Source: CAZMCH01 sp964564735 (GTDB taxonomy: Bacteria; Poribacteria; DTPJ01). From it: 64,000 nucleotides of DNA. This document shows positions 1 to 8,950 of the stretch, in pieces. Numbering within the stretch: the stretch's first letter is position 1; each line of letters opens with the position of its first letter. Location of the stretch: positions 1-64,000 of the forward strand of contig CAZMCH010000010.1 in the NCBI GenBank assembly GCA_964564735.1, given 5' to 3'. The notes beneath the pieces were generated by a model, which was not told the DNA's origin, did no database searches, and worked only from the letters and a program-made list of their open reading frames with translations. A program made the position numbers and the translations under genes.

Positions 1-629
1 GTTATAGAATATCCATTACTAATAGGTTCTATAACAGGTGTGATGACATTTCCTTCAACAGTCATTATTATCTTGTTCTGATCAACACCTGCGCCTTTGT
101 CTAATATTTCTAAATATATGCTTGTGTTCCGACTAGCGATCGAATCAGGTGAAGGATTATGATTAGCTATATAAGGAGGGGTTTTATCTACTAGAATAAC
201 AAAATCAATTCTTTTCGTTTCAAATGGGTTACCGATTAATAATGGTAAGTTAACAGGTTGATGTTCTGGTTCTTGATAAGCATTATTTATATTAAATTCA
301 TTGACTTTTATGTGTGCTTGGTCTCCAGTTTTTATTGATTTCCCAATCGGAATTTTTAATACATAAAAATCTTCGTTATTTGGATTAGACCCCATAGTAT
401 AAGATGATACTACCAAATTATTTATGCATACGGTTATGTTATATTCAGTATCCTTGCTAGTCAATGTATAATCATAGGGAAGATCAGGGTCTTTAAGATG
501 AATTTTCCCCCAAAGAGTATAATCTTGGGTGGTTATCTCTGGCATTGGTTTTGCTAAAACAACTTGGAATGAAAAAAATAATAGAAATATTATAATTAAA
601 GTAATAGTCTTATTAAGGCATAATAGCAT
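1..629 (-). CDS. Secreted hypothetical protein, C-terminus off the left edge
   Basis: Reading leftwards from an ATG at 627-629 there are 209 uninterrupted codons that run off the window edge. The first ~25 residues are a basic start followed by a hydrophobic stretch ending near VVLAKP, which looks like a Sec signal peptide. The rest is rich in Asn, Ile and Thr with beta-strand-like periodicity. It contains VDKTPPYI, a linker seen before bacterial Ig-like or cadherin-like repeats in cell-surface proteins. I do not recognise the family. A good sigma-70-type promoter lies 125-153 bp upstream (754-782). The likely location is extracellular or surface; the function is unknown. Confidence 0.7.
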   Translation of the reverse strand, partial: MLLCLNKTITLIIIFLLFFSFQVVLAKPMPEITTQDYTLWGKIHLKDPDLPYDYTLTSKDTEYNITVCINNLVVSSYTMGSNPNNEDFYVLKIPIGKSIKTGDQAHIKVNEFNINNAYQEPEHQPVNLPLLIGNPFETKRIDFVILVDKTPPYIANHNPSPDSIASRNTSIYLEILDKGAGVDQNKIIMTVEGNVITPVIEPISNGYSI

Positions 630-753
630 CTAGTATTCCACCTAAAATATTCAATATAGAAGACTATTTATTAAATGCTCGAGCTATAAGATACTTTTAT
701 CTAAGTTCTAATAGCACTTATACTTGATTTAACTACCCTCATGCCTAAATTAT

Positions 754-782
754 ATAATACTATAATGATTGTAATCAGTCAA
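754..782 (-). promoter_or_regulatory. Sigma-70-like promoter for the leftward secreted-protein gene
   Basis: On the minus strand TTGACT (777-782) is followed after exactly 17 bp by TATTAT (754-759), a close match to the -35/-10 consensus. The leader to the ATG at 629 would be about 115 nt. Based on sequence match only. Confidence 0.5.
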
Positions 783-790
783 CAATAAAC

Positions 791-955
791 CCTGAGGTTC
801 GGCATGAGTTCGGACATTTTCTTTCCGAAGGCTTATCTGATAAGCATTTGCTGAATATATAAAAAATCATCTTTGCATAAAGAGGGACAAGCCTGAATAT
901 AAGCAATGACGAGGCTTTACATTATTTTTGTCCGAACTTATGTCTGATCTTCAGG
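791..955. repeat. 165-bp palindromic MITE-like element
   Basis: The two ends (791-816 and 930-955) are inverted copies matching at 21 of 26 positions, both ending inward with GTTCGGACA. The interior has no ORF and carries a smaller inverted repeat (GCTTAT...ATAAGC near 831-845). Size, non-coding interior and terminal inverted repeats fit a miniature inverted-repeat element. No clear target duplication is visible (flanks AAC and AAA). Confidence 0.55.
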
Positions 956-963
956 AAATAGCA

Positions 964-992
964 TTGACAAAACAAGTATTATTGAGTAATAT
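964..992 (+). promoter_or_regulatory. Sigma-70-like promoter for the DUF6785 gene
   Basis: A perfect TTGACA (964-969), 17 bp of spacer, then TAATAT (987-992; 4 of 6 to TATAAT). It lies 56 bp upstream of the ATG at 1049 and begins 9 bp after the palindromic element ends, so the element may influence this promoter. Confidence 0.45.
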
Positions 993-1048
993 TAGGAAAA
1001 TATTCGTATATTTTCAACCATAAAAAATCTAACAATCTTTTACCATTT

Positions 1049-2896
1049 ATGACTATTAGAGTATTTCTTATTGCATTATTCCTAATACCAATAAACTCCC
1101 TCTGGATGATGACCGCATCACTTTGGAATGCTGGTTATCCAACAACTGTATCTTTATTCTATAATGTCATATTCTATTTTCTCATTATTACCATCTTAAA
1201 TTCTGCAATAGCACGTATCTCACCAAAAAGCGCATTAACCAGAAAAGAACTTACCGTCCTTTATCCAATGCTAACAGTCGCATCTGCATTAAACGGGCTG
1301 GATATGCTTCAGCTTATAGGCGCAATAATAGCTGGACCAAATTTTCTTGCTACTCCTGAAAATGAATGGAAGGAGCTATTTATGCAATATATGCCTGATT
1401 GGATGGTAATATCGGATAAATCAGCATTAGATAAGTATGCACAAGGGGAATCATCGTTTTTTTTAATGAATAATATAAGTGCTTGGGTTACTCCTGTTTT
1501 GATATGGTCAGCTTTTACAATGTCTCTTGTCCTTGTTATGCTAGGGATAACGCTTGTATTAAGCACTCGTTGGGTTTCTGAAGAAAAATTAAGCTACCCA
1601 ATAATCCAATTGCCATTGCGAATGACTGAATCAGGCTTTTTTAAAAACAGGGTAATGTGGATCGGTGTTGCTATCGGCTTATTTTTAGGAACTACAAACG
1701 GATTACATTTCTTCTTTCCGGGATTTCCAACGATAGGCAAGCCTGTAAATATTGGTCAATATTTTACAGAAAAACCTCTTAATGCAATTGGATGGCTTCC
1801 TGTTGCGGTTCAGCCTTTCGCAATTGGATTAGGCTTTTTTATGCCTATTGATCTATCATTTTCTTGCTGGTTTTTCTATCTATTCTGGAAATTTGAGAAT
1901 GTTTTGACATCAATGCTTGGCATCCGCATCCCCGGCTTTCCATTTATAAATGAGCAAACAACCGGTGCTTATGTTGCATTTGCGTTGGTTGCAATCTGGG
2001 TTGCTCGTAAGGGCATTTTTAGGCTTTTCAAGTTTGGCAATCAAGATAATGCGACAAAAGGCATACAGAGATTTGCTTCTGCTACGATATTTATTGGTCT
2101 ATTGGGTATTATAATATTCTGCTTTAAGGCTGGAATGGGATTAAAAGCGATAGCTCTCTTTTTTATTATTTATTTCCTGATCTCGATATCCATCGGTAGA
2201 ATAAGGGCAGAGCTTGGATCACCTGTGCATGATTTGCACTTTGCGGGACCTGAAATGATGATGGTTCATCTATTTGGAACACGTAGCTTTAGCCAGTATG
2301 ATTTAACTATCATATCAACATTTTGGTATTTCAATCGCGCATATCGTAGCCATCCAATGCCTTGTATCCTTGAAGGCGTAAAGCTAGGCGAAAGAACAGA
2401 AGTAAAGGCGACACAAATAGCGACTAGCGTTATTGTTGCCTCTGCTCTCGGGATATTTTTTGCGTTTTTTATGCACCTTATGTCATCATATCACTATGGG
2501 GCATGGGGTAAAATGTGGCCTGCATACGAAACATTTAATAGACTGTCATCGTGGCTTACAACGCCCACTGGTGGAGATTTGAGATATATATTTGCCTATA
2601 GTTTTGGTGCATTATTCGTTGTCGCATTATCAATAGTTAGAACTCAATTTGTATGGTTCCCATTACATCCAGTTGGATTTGTTGTATCAAGCACTTGGGG
2701 TATGAATCCGTTTTGGTTCTCTGTATTCCTTAGCTGGCTTATAAAATACTCGATGCTTAGATATGGTGGTCTAAGGACATATAGGAAAAACGTTCCGTTA
2801 TTTTTGGGACTTATACTTGGTGAGTTTATTGCGGATGCTGGTGTTGGCATTGCGGGAACAATATTTAGGGTTGCAACATATATTTGGTATGGATAA
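1049..2896 (+). CDS. Large multi-spanning membrane protein, DUF6785/DUF6784 type
   Basis: 615 residues with roughly a dozen or more hydrophobic segments spread over the whole length (for example residues 1-30, 35-60, 145-175, 200-225, 245-275). It resembles the DUF6785/DUF6784 membrane family, common in uncultured polysaccharide-degrading bacteria and of unknown function. Loops hold conserved-looking stretches such as SEEKLSYPI and ELGSPVHDLHF. It starts the rightward pair completed by the Gfo/Idh gene 76 bp downstream. That pairing makes transport of a sugar-like substrate a reasonable but untested inference. The start is the first ATG; no strong ribosome site precedes it. Confidence 0.8.
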   Translation: MTIRVFLIALFLIPINSLWMMTASLWNAGYPTTVSLFYNVIFYFLIITILNSAIARISPKSALTRKELTVLYPMLTVASALNGLDMLQLIGAIIAGPNFLATPENEWKELFMQYMPDWMVISDKSALDKYAQGESSFFLMNNISAWVTPVLIWSAFTMSLVLVMLGITLVLSTRWVSEEKLSYPIIQLPLRMTESGFFKNRVMWIGVAIGLFLGTTNGLHFFFPGFPTIGKPVNIGQYFTEKPLNAIGWLPVAVQPFAIGLGFFMPIDLSFSCWFFYLFWKFENVLTSMLGIRIPGFPFINEQTTGAYVAFALVAIWVARKGIFRLFKFGNQDNATKGIQRFASATIFIGLLGIIIFCFKAGMGLKAIALFFIIYFLISISIGRIRAELGSPVHDLHFAGPEMMMVHLFGTRSFSQYDLTIISTFWYFNRAYRSHPMPCILEGVKLGERTEVKATQIATSVIVASALGIFFAFFMHLMSSYHYGAWGKMWPAYETFNRLSSWLTTPTGGDLRYIFAYSFGALFVVALSIVRTQFVWFPLHPVGFVVSSTWGMNPFWFSVFLSWLIKYSMLRYGGLRTYRKNVPLFLGLILGEFIADAGVGIAGTIFRVATYIWYG

Positions 2897-2972
2897 TATT
2901 GAAATATATATTTTTGTGTTGTAAAATTTAGCTGTAATATAATATCTATAAGAAAATTAGGAGGTAATTAAA

Positions 2973-4037
2973 ATGGCAGAAAAATTGAAAGTTGGGGTAA
3001 TTGGAACTGGAATAATTGGCAAATCTCATGTTGGCGGATATAAAAGCATGGCTGATGATGTTGAGATTGTTGCGGTTGCCGATCTCAATAAAGAAGAGGC
3101 AGAAAGAGTCGCTTCCGCAAATGGTATTCCACATGTTTTTAGCGACTATAAGGAGCTTTTGAAAGTTGATGAAATCGCAGGTGTTGATGTATGTTTGCCG
3201 AATAACCTTCACATGCCTGTAACCGTTGATGCTCTTAAAGCTGGTAAGAATGTCTATTGTGAAAAACCTATGGCAAGGACTTACGAAGAAGCAAAGGTAA
3301 TGTTTGATACCGCAAAAGAAACGGGAAAAATGCTTCAAATACAGTTAGCCATGCTTTTTTCATGGGAAACAAAAGCGGCAAAGCACTTTATCGAAACGGA
3401 TGTTCTTGGGCGTGTTTATTATGTAAAAACAAGCCATTATCGTAGGCGTGGCAGGGTATATGTTGATGGATATGCAACTCCACACTTTGTACAGAAGGCT
3501 ATCTCTGGTGGTGGGGCATTAGCTGATATGGCGGTTTATCATATATCATCAATGGTTTGGCTACTTGGTAACCCAGATATTGAAACAGTTACAGCATCAA
3601 CCTATCAAGAAATTGATATGGACGAAGAACGCAAGAAGTTCAGTAAATATGATGTTGAAGAACTCGGTATAGGGTTTGTGCGATTCAAGGACAATGTTAC
3701 CATGTTTATTGAAGAAAGCTGGGCGATTAATATGGATCGTGACGAAGGTGATTGTATAATGGGATCAAAAGGTGGTCTCAGGCTTCACCCATTCACGCTT
3801 TATACAGAAGTTGGCGGAATGACTGTTGATCAACCATTTGACATGGAGAATTTCAAGAATCGTCAGCGAAGTATCGGTAAGGCAAGTGAAGGATTTGATA
3901 GCCCACAGAAAAATTTTGTATGGGCGCAGTTAGGACGTGTCCCTTTGATTGATACTGCAAGCATTGCATTAAAAACTGCACAAATAACAAGCGCAATGTA
4001 TAAATCTGCTGAAGAACACAAAGAAGTTGTTTTTTAA
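2973..4037 (+). CDS. Gfo/Idh/MocA family oxidoreductase
   Basis: 354 residues, usual length for the family. The N-terminus is a Rossmann NAD(P)-binding fold with GTGIIG at residues ~11-16, and the hallmark EKP (CEKPMA, ~residue 95) follows. The C-terminal half fits the alpha/beta substrate domain, with AISGGGALADMAVYH carrying the usual active-site Asp/His. Members oxidise or dehydrate sugars and inositols. A strong ribosome site (AGGAGGT, 8 bp before ATG) fixes the start. It follows the DUF6785 membrane gene and converges on a UroD-like gene. The substrate cannot be told from sequence. Confidence 0.9.
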   Translation: MAEKLKVGVIGTGIIGKSHVGGYKSMADDVEIVAVADLNKEEAERVASANGIPHVFSDYKELLKVDEIAGVDVCLPNNLHMPVTVDALKAGKNVYCEKPMARTYEEAKVMFDTAKETGKMLQIQLAMLFSWETKAAKHFIETDVLGRVYYVKTSHYRRRGRVYVDGYATPHFVQKAISGGGALADMAVYHISSMVWLLGNPDIETVTASTYQEIDMDEERKKFSKYDVEELGIGFVRFKDNVTMFIEESWAINMDRDEGDCIMGSKGGLRLHPFTLYTEVGGMTVDQPFDMENFKNRQRSIGKASEGFDSPQKNFVWAQLGRVPLIDTASIALKTAQITSAMYKSAEEHKEVVF

Positions 4038-4062
4038 CTCTTTTTTACCATATAAATCCATA

Positions 4063-4100
4063 TTGTAGCCCAGTATTTTAGCTTAAAAATTGGGCTACAA
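4063..4100. terminator. Hairpin between convergent genes, possible bidirectional terminator or REP copy
   Basis: Perfect 10-bp arms TTGTAGCCCA / TGGGCTACAA around an AT-rich loop, lying between the stops of the Gfo/Idh gene and the converging UroD-like gene. The position suits a two-way terminator, but no long T-run follows. A related hairpin sits at 51063-51119, so it may instead be a dispersed repeat. Confidence 0.45.
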
Positions 4101-4112
4101 ATCAACTATAAT

Positions 4113-5210
4113 TTATTTATATCCAATTATCTCTTTTCGTCTCTCAAGATAATAGCAATAGTTTTCATAGGAAATATCATCGGGAACGCCATGGTCAACT
4201 AAGGGTATAAATCCGCCTTTTGCAACAACAGGGGTTAATCGTTCTATCTCTTCATCAATCGCATCTTTGCCTCTTGCTAATGCCCTTTTATCCACATTTC
4301 CCCACATAACGATCTCTTGTCCATATTCCTCGCGCAGTTTGCCTGCGTCCATACCAGAAGCGACTTCAAGCGGATAATGCCCGCGAACTCCACCTTCAAT
4401 CCATAATGGAAGCAAAGCCTCAATATTACCGTCACAATCCACCCATGATAGCTCTACGCCATGTTCAACAAGGAAAGAAGTAACTTTCTTATAATTTGGT
4501 AAAAGAAATTCCCTAAACATGGCAGGTGATATTAACGGTCCTGATTTATAGCACATATCCTCCCAAAAAAGAGCAAAGTCAATTTCAATTTCATGTAATG
4601 CCTTATGTAAAACCTTTATGAATAGGTCAGCAAGATAATCTATTATCTCGTGCATAAGATCGGGTTCATCATAAAACATCAAACTTATGTTATTAACACC
4701 GATCCAGTTTCTTGGAAATCCATAAAAACTACCACCATCAATAGTTATGGGATAGTCCCTATCTTTCCATTGCTTCTTTAATGCTTCCCACTGAGATTCT
4801 TCTGGATAACGTCCCGGACTATCTGGATTAAGCTGTTCTTCCTTGAATTTTTCCCAATCATCCCTGTTTTTAATCGGATATTCAAGCCATTGATATGTTG
4901 GAAAGCCTTTAACTTGCTTCTGAGCCTTTGTTATTACACCATCACCAGCACGATATATACGGTATTCATCTGTTTCCTCTAATAACTCATACTTATATCC
5001 CGGATACATGCCCAAGTTTACTGGAACTCGGTCTCTTCCCCAAAATGCTGAAATTAAACCCTCAAATCCAAAGAAATTATAAGGATCAACGTCTGCAGGC
5101 ATCCCTTCCTTTCGCCATCTATCAAAAGGACCTATCCAATCAGACCAAAATGGAAGTCTATCTATTTCTTGAAACCTTACTGTTCGCCAAAATCTTTCTC
5201 TATTAGTCAT
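4113..5210 (-). CDS. Uroporphyrinogen decarboxylase-like (UroD/MtaA-type) protein
   Basis: 365 residues, typical of the UroD superfamily TIM barrel. It begins MTNRERFWRTVRF, the usual N-terminal helix of divergent family members. Later landmarks are FWEDMCYKSGPLISP and the C-terminal GGFIPLVDHGVPDD. I set the start at 5210 because GAGGAAATT precedes that ATG; the longer open frame to 5318 would overlap the neighbour and lacks a ribosome site. No other haem genes are nearby, so a haem role is unlikely. Relatives include corrinoid-dependent methyltransferases. It lies 28 bp downstream of the propeller gene, in the same leftward operon. Confidence 0.82.
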   Translation of the reverse strand: MTNRERFWRTVRFQEIDRLPFWSDWIGPFDRWRKEGMPADVDPYNFFGFEGLISAFWGRDRVPVNLGMYPGYKYELLEETDEYRIYRAGDGVITKAQKQVKGFPTYQWLEYPIKNRDDWEKFKEEQLNPDSPGRYPEESQWEALKKQWKDRDYPITIDGGSFYGFPRNWIGVNNISLMFYDEPDLMHEIIDYLADLFIKVLHKALHEIEIDFALFWEDMCYKSGPLISPAMFREFLLPNYKKVTSFLVEHGVELSWVDCDGNIEALLPLWIEGGVRGHYPLEVASGMDAGKLREEYGQEIVMWGNVDKRALARGKDAIDEEIERLTPVVAKGGFIPLVDHGVPDDISYENYCYYLERRKEIIGYK

Positions 5211-5238
5211 TTTAATTTCCTCAAAATAACAAAGTGAT

Positions 5239-6744
5239 TCATTCCGTTTCAAATGCGTAAAGCTTGGCACAGCGTAGCTTAAAACGCAAATATATCGCTT
5301 GATCTTCTGCATGACCAAGATCAGGATTGCCCTTCCATGTTACTATATGCGAAAGATGATCGCCTGAAATTGGATCGCAATCATCAAAGCTATGTCCTGT
5401 GATCAATTCCTCTTTTTTCTTTTTATGCACCCAATTTGATATTCCGACTACCTCAACACGAACTTCACCAGTGAAGGCAGTTTTGAGATTTAGTTTTAGC
5501 TGACGACCTTTGAATTTGATAATCGGAGTGGCAAAGAATCCATCGCCAGCCGATTCTACACAAGCCAAACGTCCTTTTTTCCATATAGCGTATCTTGAAC
5601 GTCCTCGTTCATCTCTATTTGACCATCTTGGGTATTTATGCGGAAACGTGCTTCCGCTATATGGAACACCAACTTTGTCATTACCCAATGGCACTAGACC
5701 ACTGCTAGTAAAAAGACAGCCATCATCAAAAGTTTCTGGATCGCCATCCAAAATTGACCCGCCGGGATATTTGAACCAATGTATTCCATCAGGACTAGAC
5801 ATCATATCCAGAGAGCAATTATCCTCAGAACGATGATAAACTGTTGGAAATAAGAAATGATGGTCAACTGTATATGGATAAAGGCATTTTGCATTTGTAT
5901 AAAGATCATCCGAAGGCAATCTGTCAAGGTCAGACCAGACAACCATCTCAGGTTGTCGCAAATATCCAAAAGTGTCTGATTCGCTTCTGCCTATTGCTCT
6001 TCTGCCATACATCCAGTTCACTCTTGTATAATAGACGTATTTTTTCAGGACAGTATCATAATACATCGTGCTTGGATTATCGCTCATGTGCAATAAAAAA
6101 GGCTTTTCTATGAGTTTCCAATAAATTCCATCTGATGAAGTCGCCCCAAAGATGCCATCTATTGCACCACGAACATCAAATATCGGATCAATGTCATTTG
6201 GTCTATTTGCCCTAAAATCCGCGATTGCATTTTCAATTAATTCTTTATCAGGATGCGCACTCATAAATATCATCTTATATCGCTCATCACTACGGGCAGA
6301 TGGATCAATAAATACACCGGGTCCGTGAACTCCAACCTTTTCAAAAAATAGAGAATTTCTGTCAATTCCCTCTGGTTCATTGGGAAATTTTGGTGTTTTC
6401 CAGACAAAACCATCTTGAGATTCAGAATATTTTGCTCCTGACCAAGAACGATATACACCACCATCATACAAAGCAGTCATCCCAACAAAACCTTCTATCG
6501 GATCAGATTTTGTTGGTTTTTCAGGAACAATTTTTATTCCACGGGGAACATTAACGCCCTGCCAATAGACTTGCCTTAATTCGCCATCGCCTTTTACTGA
6601 AACAGGTTTTCCATCACTATCATAATAAGATGGCGCACCTGCATCAATAAAACGCCAATCAGTGAATAAATGTAAGCCTGATGATAATTCATAAGGTCCT
6701 GTTATTGCTGTTAAACGCGCTGATATTTGATGTCCGTTTGGCAT
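5239..6744 (-). CDS. Beta-propeller glycosidase-like protein (GH32/GH43-type fold)
   Basis: 501 residues without a signal peptide. Repeated blocks such as VHGPGVFIDPSA, RYKMIFMSAHP, SSDGIYWKLI and SSPDGIHWFKYPGG resemble the blades of five-bladed GH32/43/68-like proteins, in which estimated sugar-acting residues sit on each blade. I cannot identify the catalytic carboxylates with confidence, so activity is inferred from fold resemblance only. The ATG at 6744 has AGGTGAG just upstream. It sits between a UroD-like gene (28 bp downstream) and a sugar isomerase-like gene (84 bp upstream), which supports a carbohydrate role in the cytoplasm. Confidence 0.65.
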   Translation of the reverse strand: MPNGHQISARLTAITGPYELSSGLHLFTDWRFIDAGAPSYYDSDGKPVSVKGDGELRQVYWQGVNVPRGIKIVPEKPTKSDPIEGFVGMTALYDGGVYRSWSGAKYSESQDGFVWKTPKFPNEPEGIDRNSLFFEKVGVHGPGVFIDPSARSDERYKMIFMSAHPDKELIENAIADFRANRPNDIDPIFDVRGAIDGIFGATSSDGIYWKLIEKPFLLHMSDNPSTMYYDTVLKKYVYYTRVNWMYGRRAIGRSESDTFGYLRQPEMVVWSDLDRLPSDDLYTNAKCLYPYTVDHHFLFPTVYHRSEDNCSLDMMSSPDGIHWFKYPGGSILDGDPETFDDGCLFTSSGLVPLGNDKVGVPYSGSTFPHKYPRWSNRDERGRSRYAIWKKGRLACVESAGDGFFATPIIKFKGRQLKLNLKTAFTGEVRVEVVGISNWVHKKKKEELITGHSFDDCDPISGDHLSHIVTWKGNPDLGHAEDQAIYLRFKLRCAKLYAFETE

Positions 6745-6765
6745 AATCTCACCTATTAATAGATA

Positions 6766-6828
6766 GAACGCTGATTTAGCGAATCGGATTTAAATCCACC
6801 CGATCAGCTTTATCTGCGTTCCATTTTC
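6766..6828. repeat. Copy of dispersed GCGTTC-type intergenic repeat
   Basis: An imperfect palindrome: AGAACGCTGATTTAGC at one end and GCTTTATCTGCGTTCC at the other. Related sequence occurs at 51251-51310 and, inverted, at 60141-60185. It separates two leftward genes. Confidence 0.5.
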
Positions 6829-7620
6829 CTAAAGAACGCTCTTTATATATTCCATATTGACTTTGGCGGTTTCAGCAGGATTATGATGTGTTACTTGATC
6901 TTGCTCAACAGATACCCAGCCATCAAATCCAATATTCTCTAGCCCTTTCAATATGGCTTTTATATCAAGCCCCATATTGCCTTTACCAAGTTCTTCAAAC
7001 CTGCCATCTTGTCCCCATTTGTCTTTTTGATGATTCCAAGTTTTTGGATCATTAGCGGTAAAGTCCTTCAAGTGGACATGAGCTATTTTATCGCTTAGTT
7101 TATCAAAAATTCTCAAAGCATTTGAGCCTGCGGCTGTAAGATGACCAGTATCAAATAATAGATAAAGCCCCGGTGCCGCTTTGAGCATCTTTTCTGCATC
7201 TTCTACTGTTTCAATCATAGTCCAAAGATGCGCGTGGTGAAAAGGCTTTATTTTGTGTTCTTCTGCAAATGTAATTATATCCTTTAATGATTCTCCTGCC
7301 TTGCGAAAATCATCATCAGTTGGATTTGGTCCACCGAAATTCGCCCTTCCACATGCTGGAACTTCACAAGCATTATTTCCAAGCGTTAAATTATACTTTA
7401 TGCTATCTTTTGGCGATGGTCCTCCTGCATTGACAACATGAAGGCCATATTTTGCTGATAATGTTGCCATCTCAATAAGTTGCTCAGGTGATCTTGTTGG
7501 CAATCCTTCAATTCCTGTATATCCCGCATCAGCAACTTCTTTGATTACTTTTTCTGGATTATCGTTTTGCTCTCCACTCCAAGTTATTAAATGACATGCA
7601 AAGCGTAATTTTGTTGACAT
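6829..7620 (-). CDS. Sugar phosphate isomerase/epimerase (xylose-isomerase-like TIM barrel)
   Basis: 263 residues, the usual size for the AP-endonuclease-2/IolE-type barrel. Landmarks are ADAGYTGIEGLP near residue 30, HHAHLWTMIE near 128 (metal-binding His and Glu), LLFDTGHLTAAG near 155, HVHLKDF near 178 and WVSVEQD near 240. These give the family's metal-site Glu, Asp, His and Glu residues. Members isomerise or epimerise sugars, inosose or keto-sugars, often beside Gfo/Idh enzymes as here. No clear ribosome site precedes the ATG; an AAGGAGAGG about 50 bp further upstream fits only a short 9-codon frame. Confidence 0.85.
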   Translation of the reverse strand: MSTKLRFACHLITWSGEQNDNPEKVIKEVADAGYTGIEGLPTRSPEQLIEMATLSAKYGLHVVNAGGPSPKDSIKYNLTLGNNACEVPACGRANFGGPNPTDDDFRKAGESLKDIITFAEEHKIKPFHHAHLWTMIETVEDAEKMLKAAPGLYLLFDTGHLTAAGSNALRIFDKLSDKIAHVHLKDFTANDPKTWNHQKDKWGQDGRFEELGKGNMGLDIKAILKGLENIGFDGWVSVEQDQVTHHNPAETAKVNMEYIKSVL

Positions 7621-7787
7621 AAAAATAATGGTATATTAGAAAGCATAGGGAATATTACTTTCCAATATGCCTCTCCTTTCATTTTTATATACTAAAAGTT
7701 TATAGCATAAGTTCCCATGTCTTATGTATATTTTGGCTGTTTGAAAAACTATAAAAAACTCGTATTATTTATAGCCAAAACAGCTTT

Positions 7788-8642
7788 TTAGAATGAATTT
7801 AAGCGAGTTTTAGCGCCATCACCATAACCCAAAAGTTCAACGGTATATTTATTTTCCTCTTTATCACCTTCAGCCTGTGAATTGGTAACTTGATATTTAA
7901 CAAGTCCGCCCGGCACCTTATCAGTAACCCACCATTCACCAACACCATAGGCATCACGATAAACGATATGATCGGCAGAGAATGTCCCGGCAGGTGTTTT
8001 AATGCTCTCTGTTCCCTTTGTAGCTGCTTTAAGGCTCTCTTCTGTTATTTTGATGGGTTCATGATACCATGCTGCTGTATTTTCCTGAACAGGAACTTCT
8101 GCAGGTTCTTTATCTCCGGGAAAAAGGCTTCTAAGTCTTAGTAATTTTCTCATTCCTGATTCGTCAGGTGCAGAAAACATGGCTTCCAAGACAACTTCTT
8201 CTTTTTTACCATCTCTCACACTGTTTGTGATAATCTGCCACCATTCCTTACCATCATCCATTTTCATAAGAAACGCCTTTTGAAACTCATCGCCTTCATC
8301 CATGCCAGTAGCTTTCCAATTACTCCATTCACCCGGTTTATAAGCATTTTTATATTCAAAAGAATATCCACCGGCATAAAAAACAGAAGAAAACACACTT
8401 GAGACATATAACTGCATAAGCGCAGGTGAAAGACCTCTTAGACTTGCATCTGCATATCCAGCCATTGCAGTTCCAACAGTTTGACCGACTCTTTCTCCAA
8501 CTTTTTCACCGGCGACATTCGCTGCTTTATCTACTGCCGAACCGATAAAGCCTGTTCCACCACCAAACAATATCCCACAGCCAGAGACAGATATTGCAAC
8601 CAGAATAACCATAATAGGAAAGATCAAATTGATTTTTTTCAT
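7788..8642 (-). CDS. Lipoprotein of unknown function
   Basis: 284 residues starting with a hydrophobic signal and the lipobox SVSGC (Cys at residue 22), so it is probably lipid-anchored. It is followed by a Gly-rich stretch (LFGGGTGFIGSAVDKAANVAGEKVGERVGQ region) that could form an amphipathic helix. The C-terminal two thirds is a mixed alpha/beta domain with Trp- and Glu-rich blocks (AWYHEPIKIT, GVGEWWVTDKVPGG). I do not recognise a named family. CGGAGGTTAGCTTC gives a good ribosome site. An imperfect hairpin around 7729-7786 follows the stop but is too weak to call a terminator. Confidence 0.7.
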   Translation of the reverse strand: MKKINLIFPIMVILVAISVSGCGILFGGGTGFIGSAVDKAANVAGEKVGERVGQTVGTAMAGYADASLRGLSPALMQLYVSSVFSSVFYAGGYSFEYKNAYKPGEWSNWKATGMDEGDEFQKAFLMKMDDGKEWWQIITNSVRDGKKEEVVLEAMFSAPDESGMRKLLRLRSLFPGDKEPAEVPVQENTAAWYHEPIKITEESLKAATKGTESIKTPAGTFSADHIVYRDAYGVGEWWVTDKVPGGLVKYQVTNSQAEGDKEENKYTVELLGYGDGAKTRLNSF

Positions 8643-8678
8643 GAAGCTAACCTCCGTTTTATTTTTTATAAGCTCAAA

Positions 8679-8752
8679 TTATTTTATCTCAATAGCAACC
8701 ATGCTTCTTGGAGACATTATGGCACTGAACAAACTGCCATTATTATATTCAC
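8679..8752 (-). pseudogene. 3'-end remnant duplicating the neighbouring hydrolase-like gene
   Basis: Read leftwards this encodes NGSLFSAIMSPRSMVAIEIK then stop. It is nearly identical to the last residues of the 560-residue protein at 9400-11082 (NGRLLSAIMSPRSMVAIEIE...). The nucleotide match (8685-8743 against 9418-9476) is 57 of 59. No upstream coding continuation exists, so it is a fragment left by duplication. Confidence 0.75.
8685..8743. repeat. 59-bp direct repeat, distal copy flanking the PIN toxin module
   Basis: Matches 9418-9476 in the same orientation with two mismatches. The two copies are 733 bp apart and enclose the toxin and antitoxin genes. Confidence 0.85.
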
Positions 8753-8767
8753 ACTTACACAAAAAAG

Positions 8768-8950
8768 CTATGACGCTTTATTACCTACTTTTATATTCTG
8801 AAATTTCTTCGGAAGATTTTTGTTATCAATTTTATATTTTTTTCTTATATATTCCAAATCTTTTTTCTCTACTTCAGGATCGGTATATATTTGGCTTAAT
8901 TTATCTCTTATATCCCTCATCATTCTTACTGAGTCAATATTCTTATTCAT
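8768..8950 (-). CDS. Probable antitoxin of the PIN toxin pair
   Basis: 60 residues, charged, with an N-terminal block NIDSVRMMRDIRDKL. This resembles the small partners of PIN toxins that begin with a similar MMRxIRD helix. It overlaps the toxin's stop by 8 bases, and a strong GGAGGT lies 9 bases before its ATG, so translation is coupled, with the toxin gene first. The C-terminal half is Lys-rich. Assignment rests on the neighbour, the size and the N-terminal block. The pair lies inside the 59-bp direct repeats. Confidence 0.68.
   Translation of the reverse strand: MNKNIDSVRMMRDIRDKLSQIYTDPEVEKKDLEYIRKKYKIDNKNLPKKFQNIKVGNKAS

Noticed and set aside
5211..5318. N-terminal extension of the UroD-like frame
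   Set aside because: It lies mostly inside the upstream gene and has no ribosome site; the ATG at 5210 has GAGGAAATT.
7729..7787. Hairpin after the lipoprotein gene as a terminator
   Set aside because: TTTTGGCT/AGCCAAAA and GCTGTTT/AAACAGC compete in different registers with a ~35-base loop and no T-run, too weak to call.
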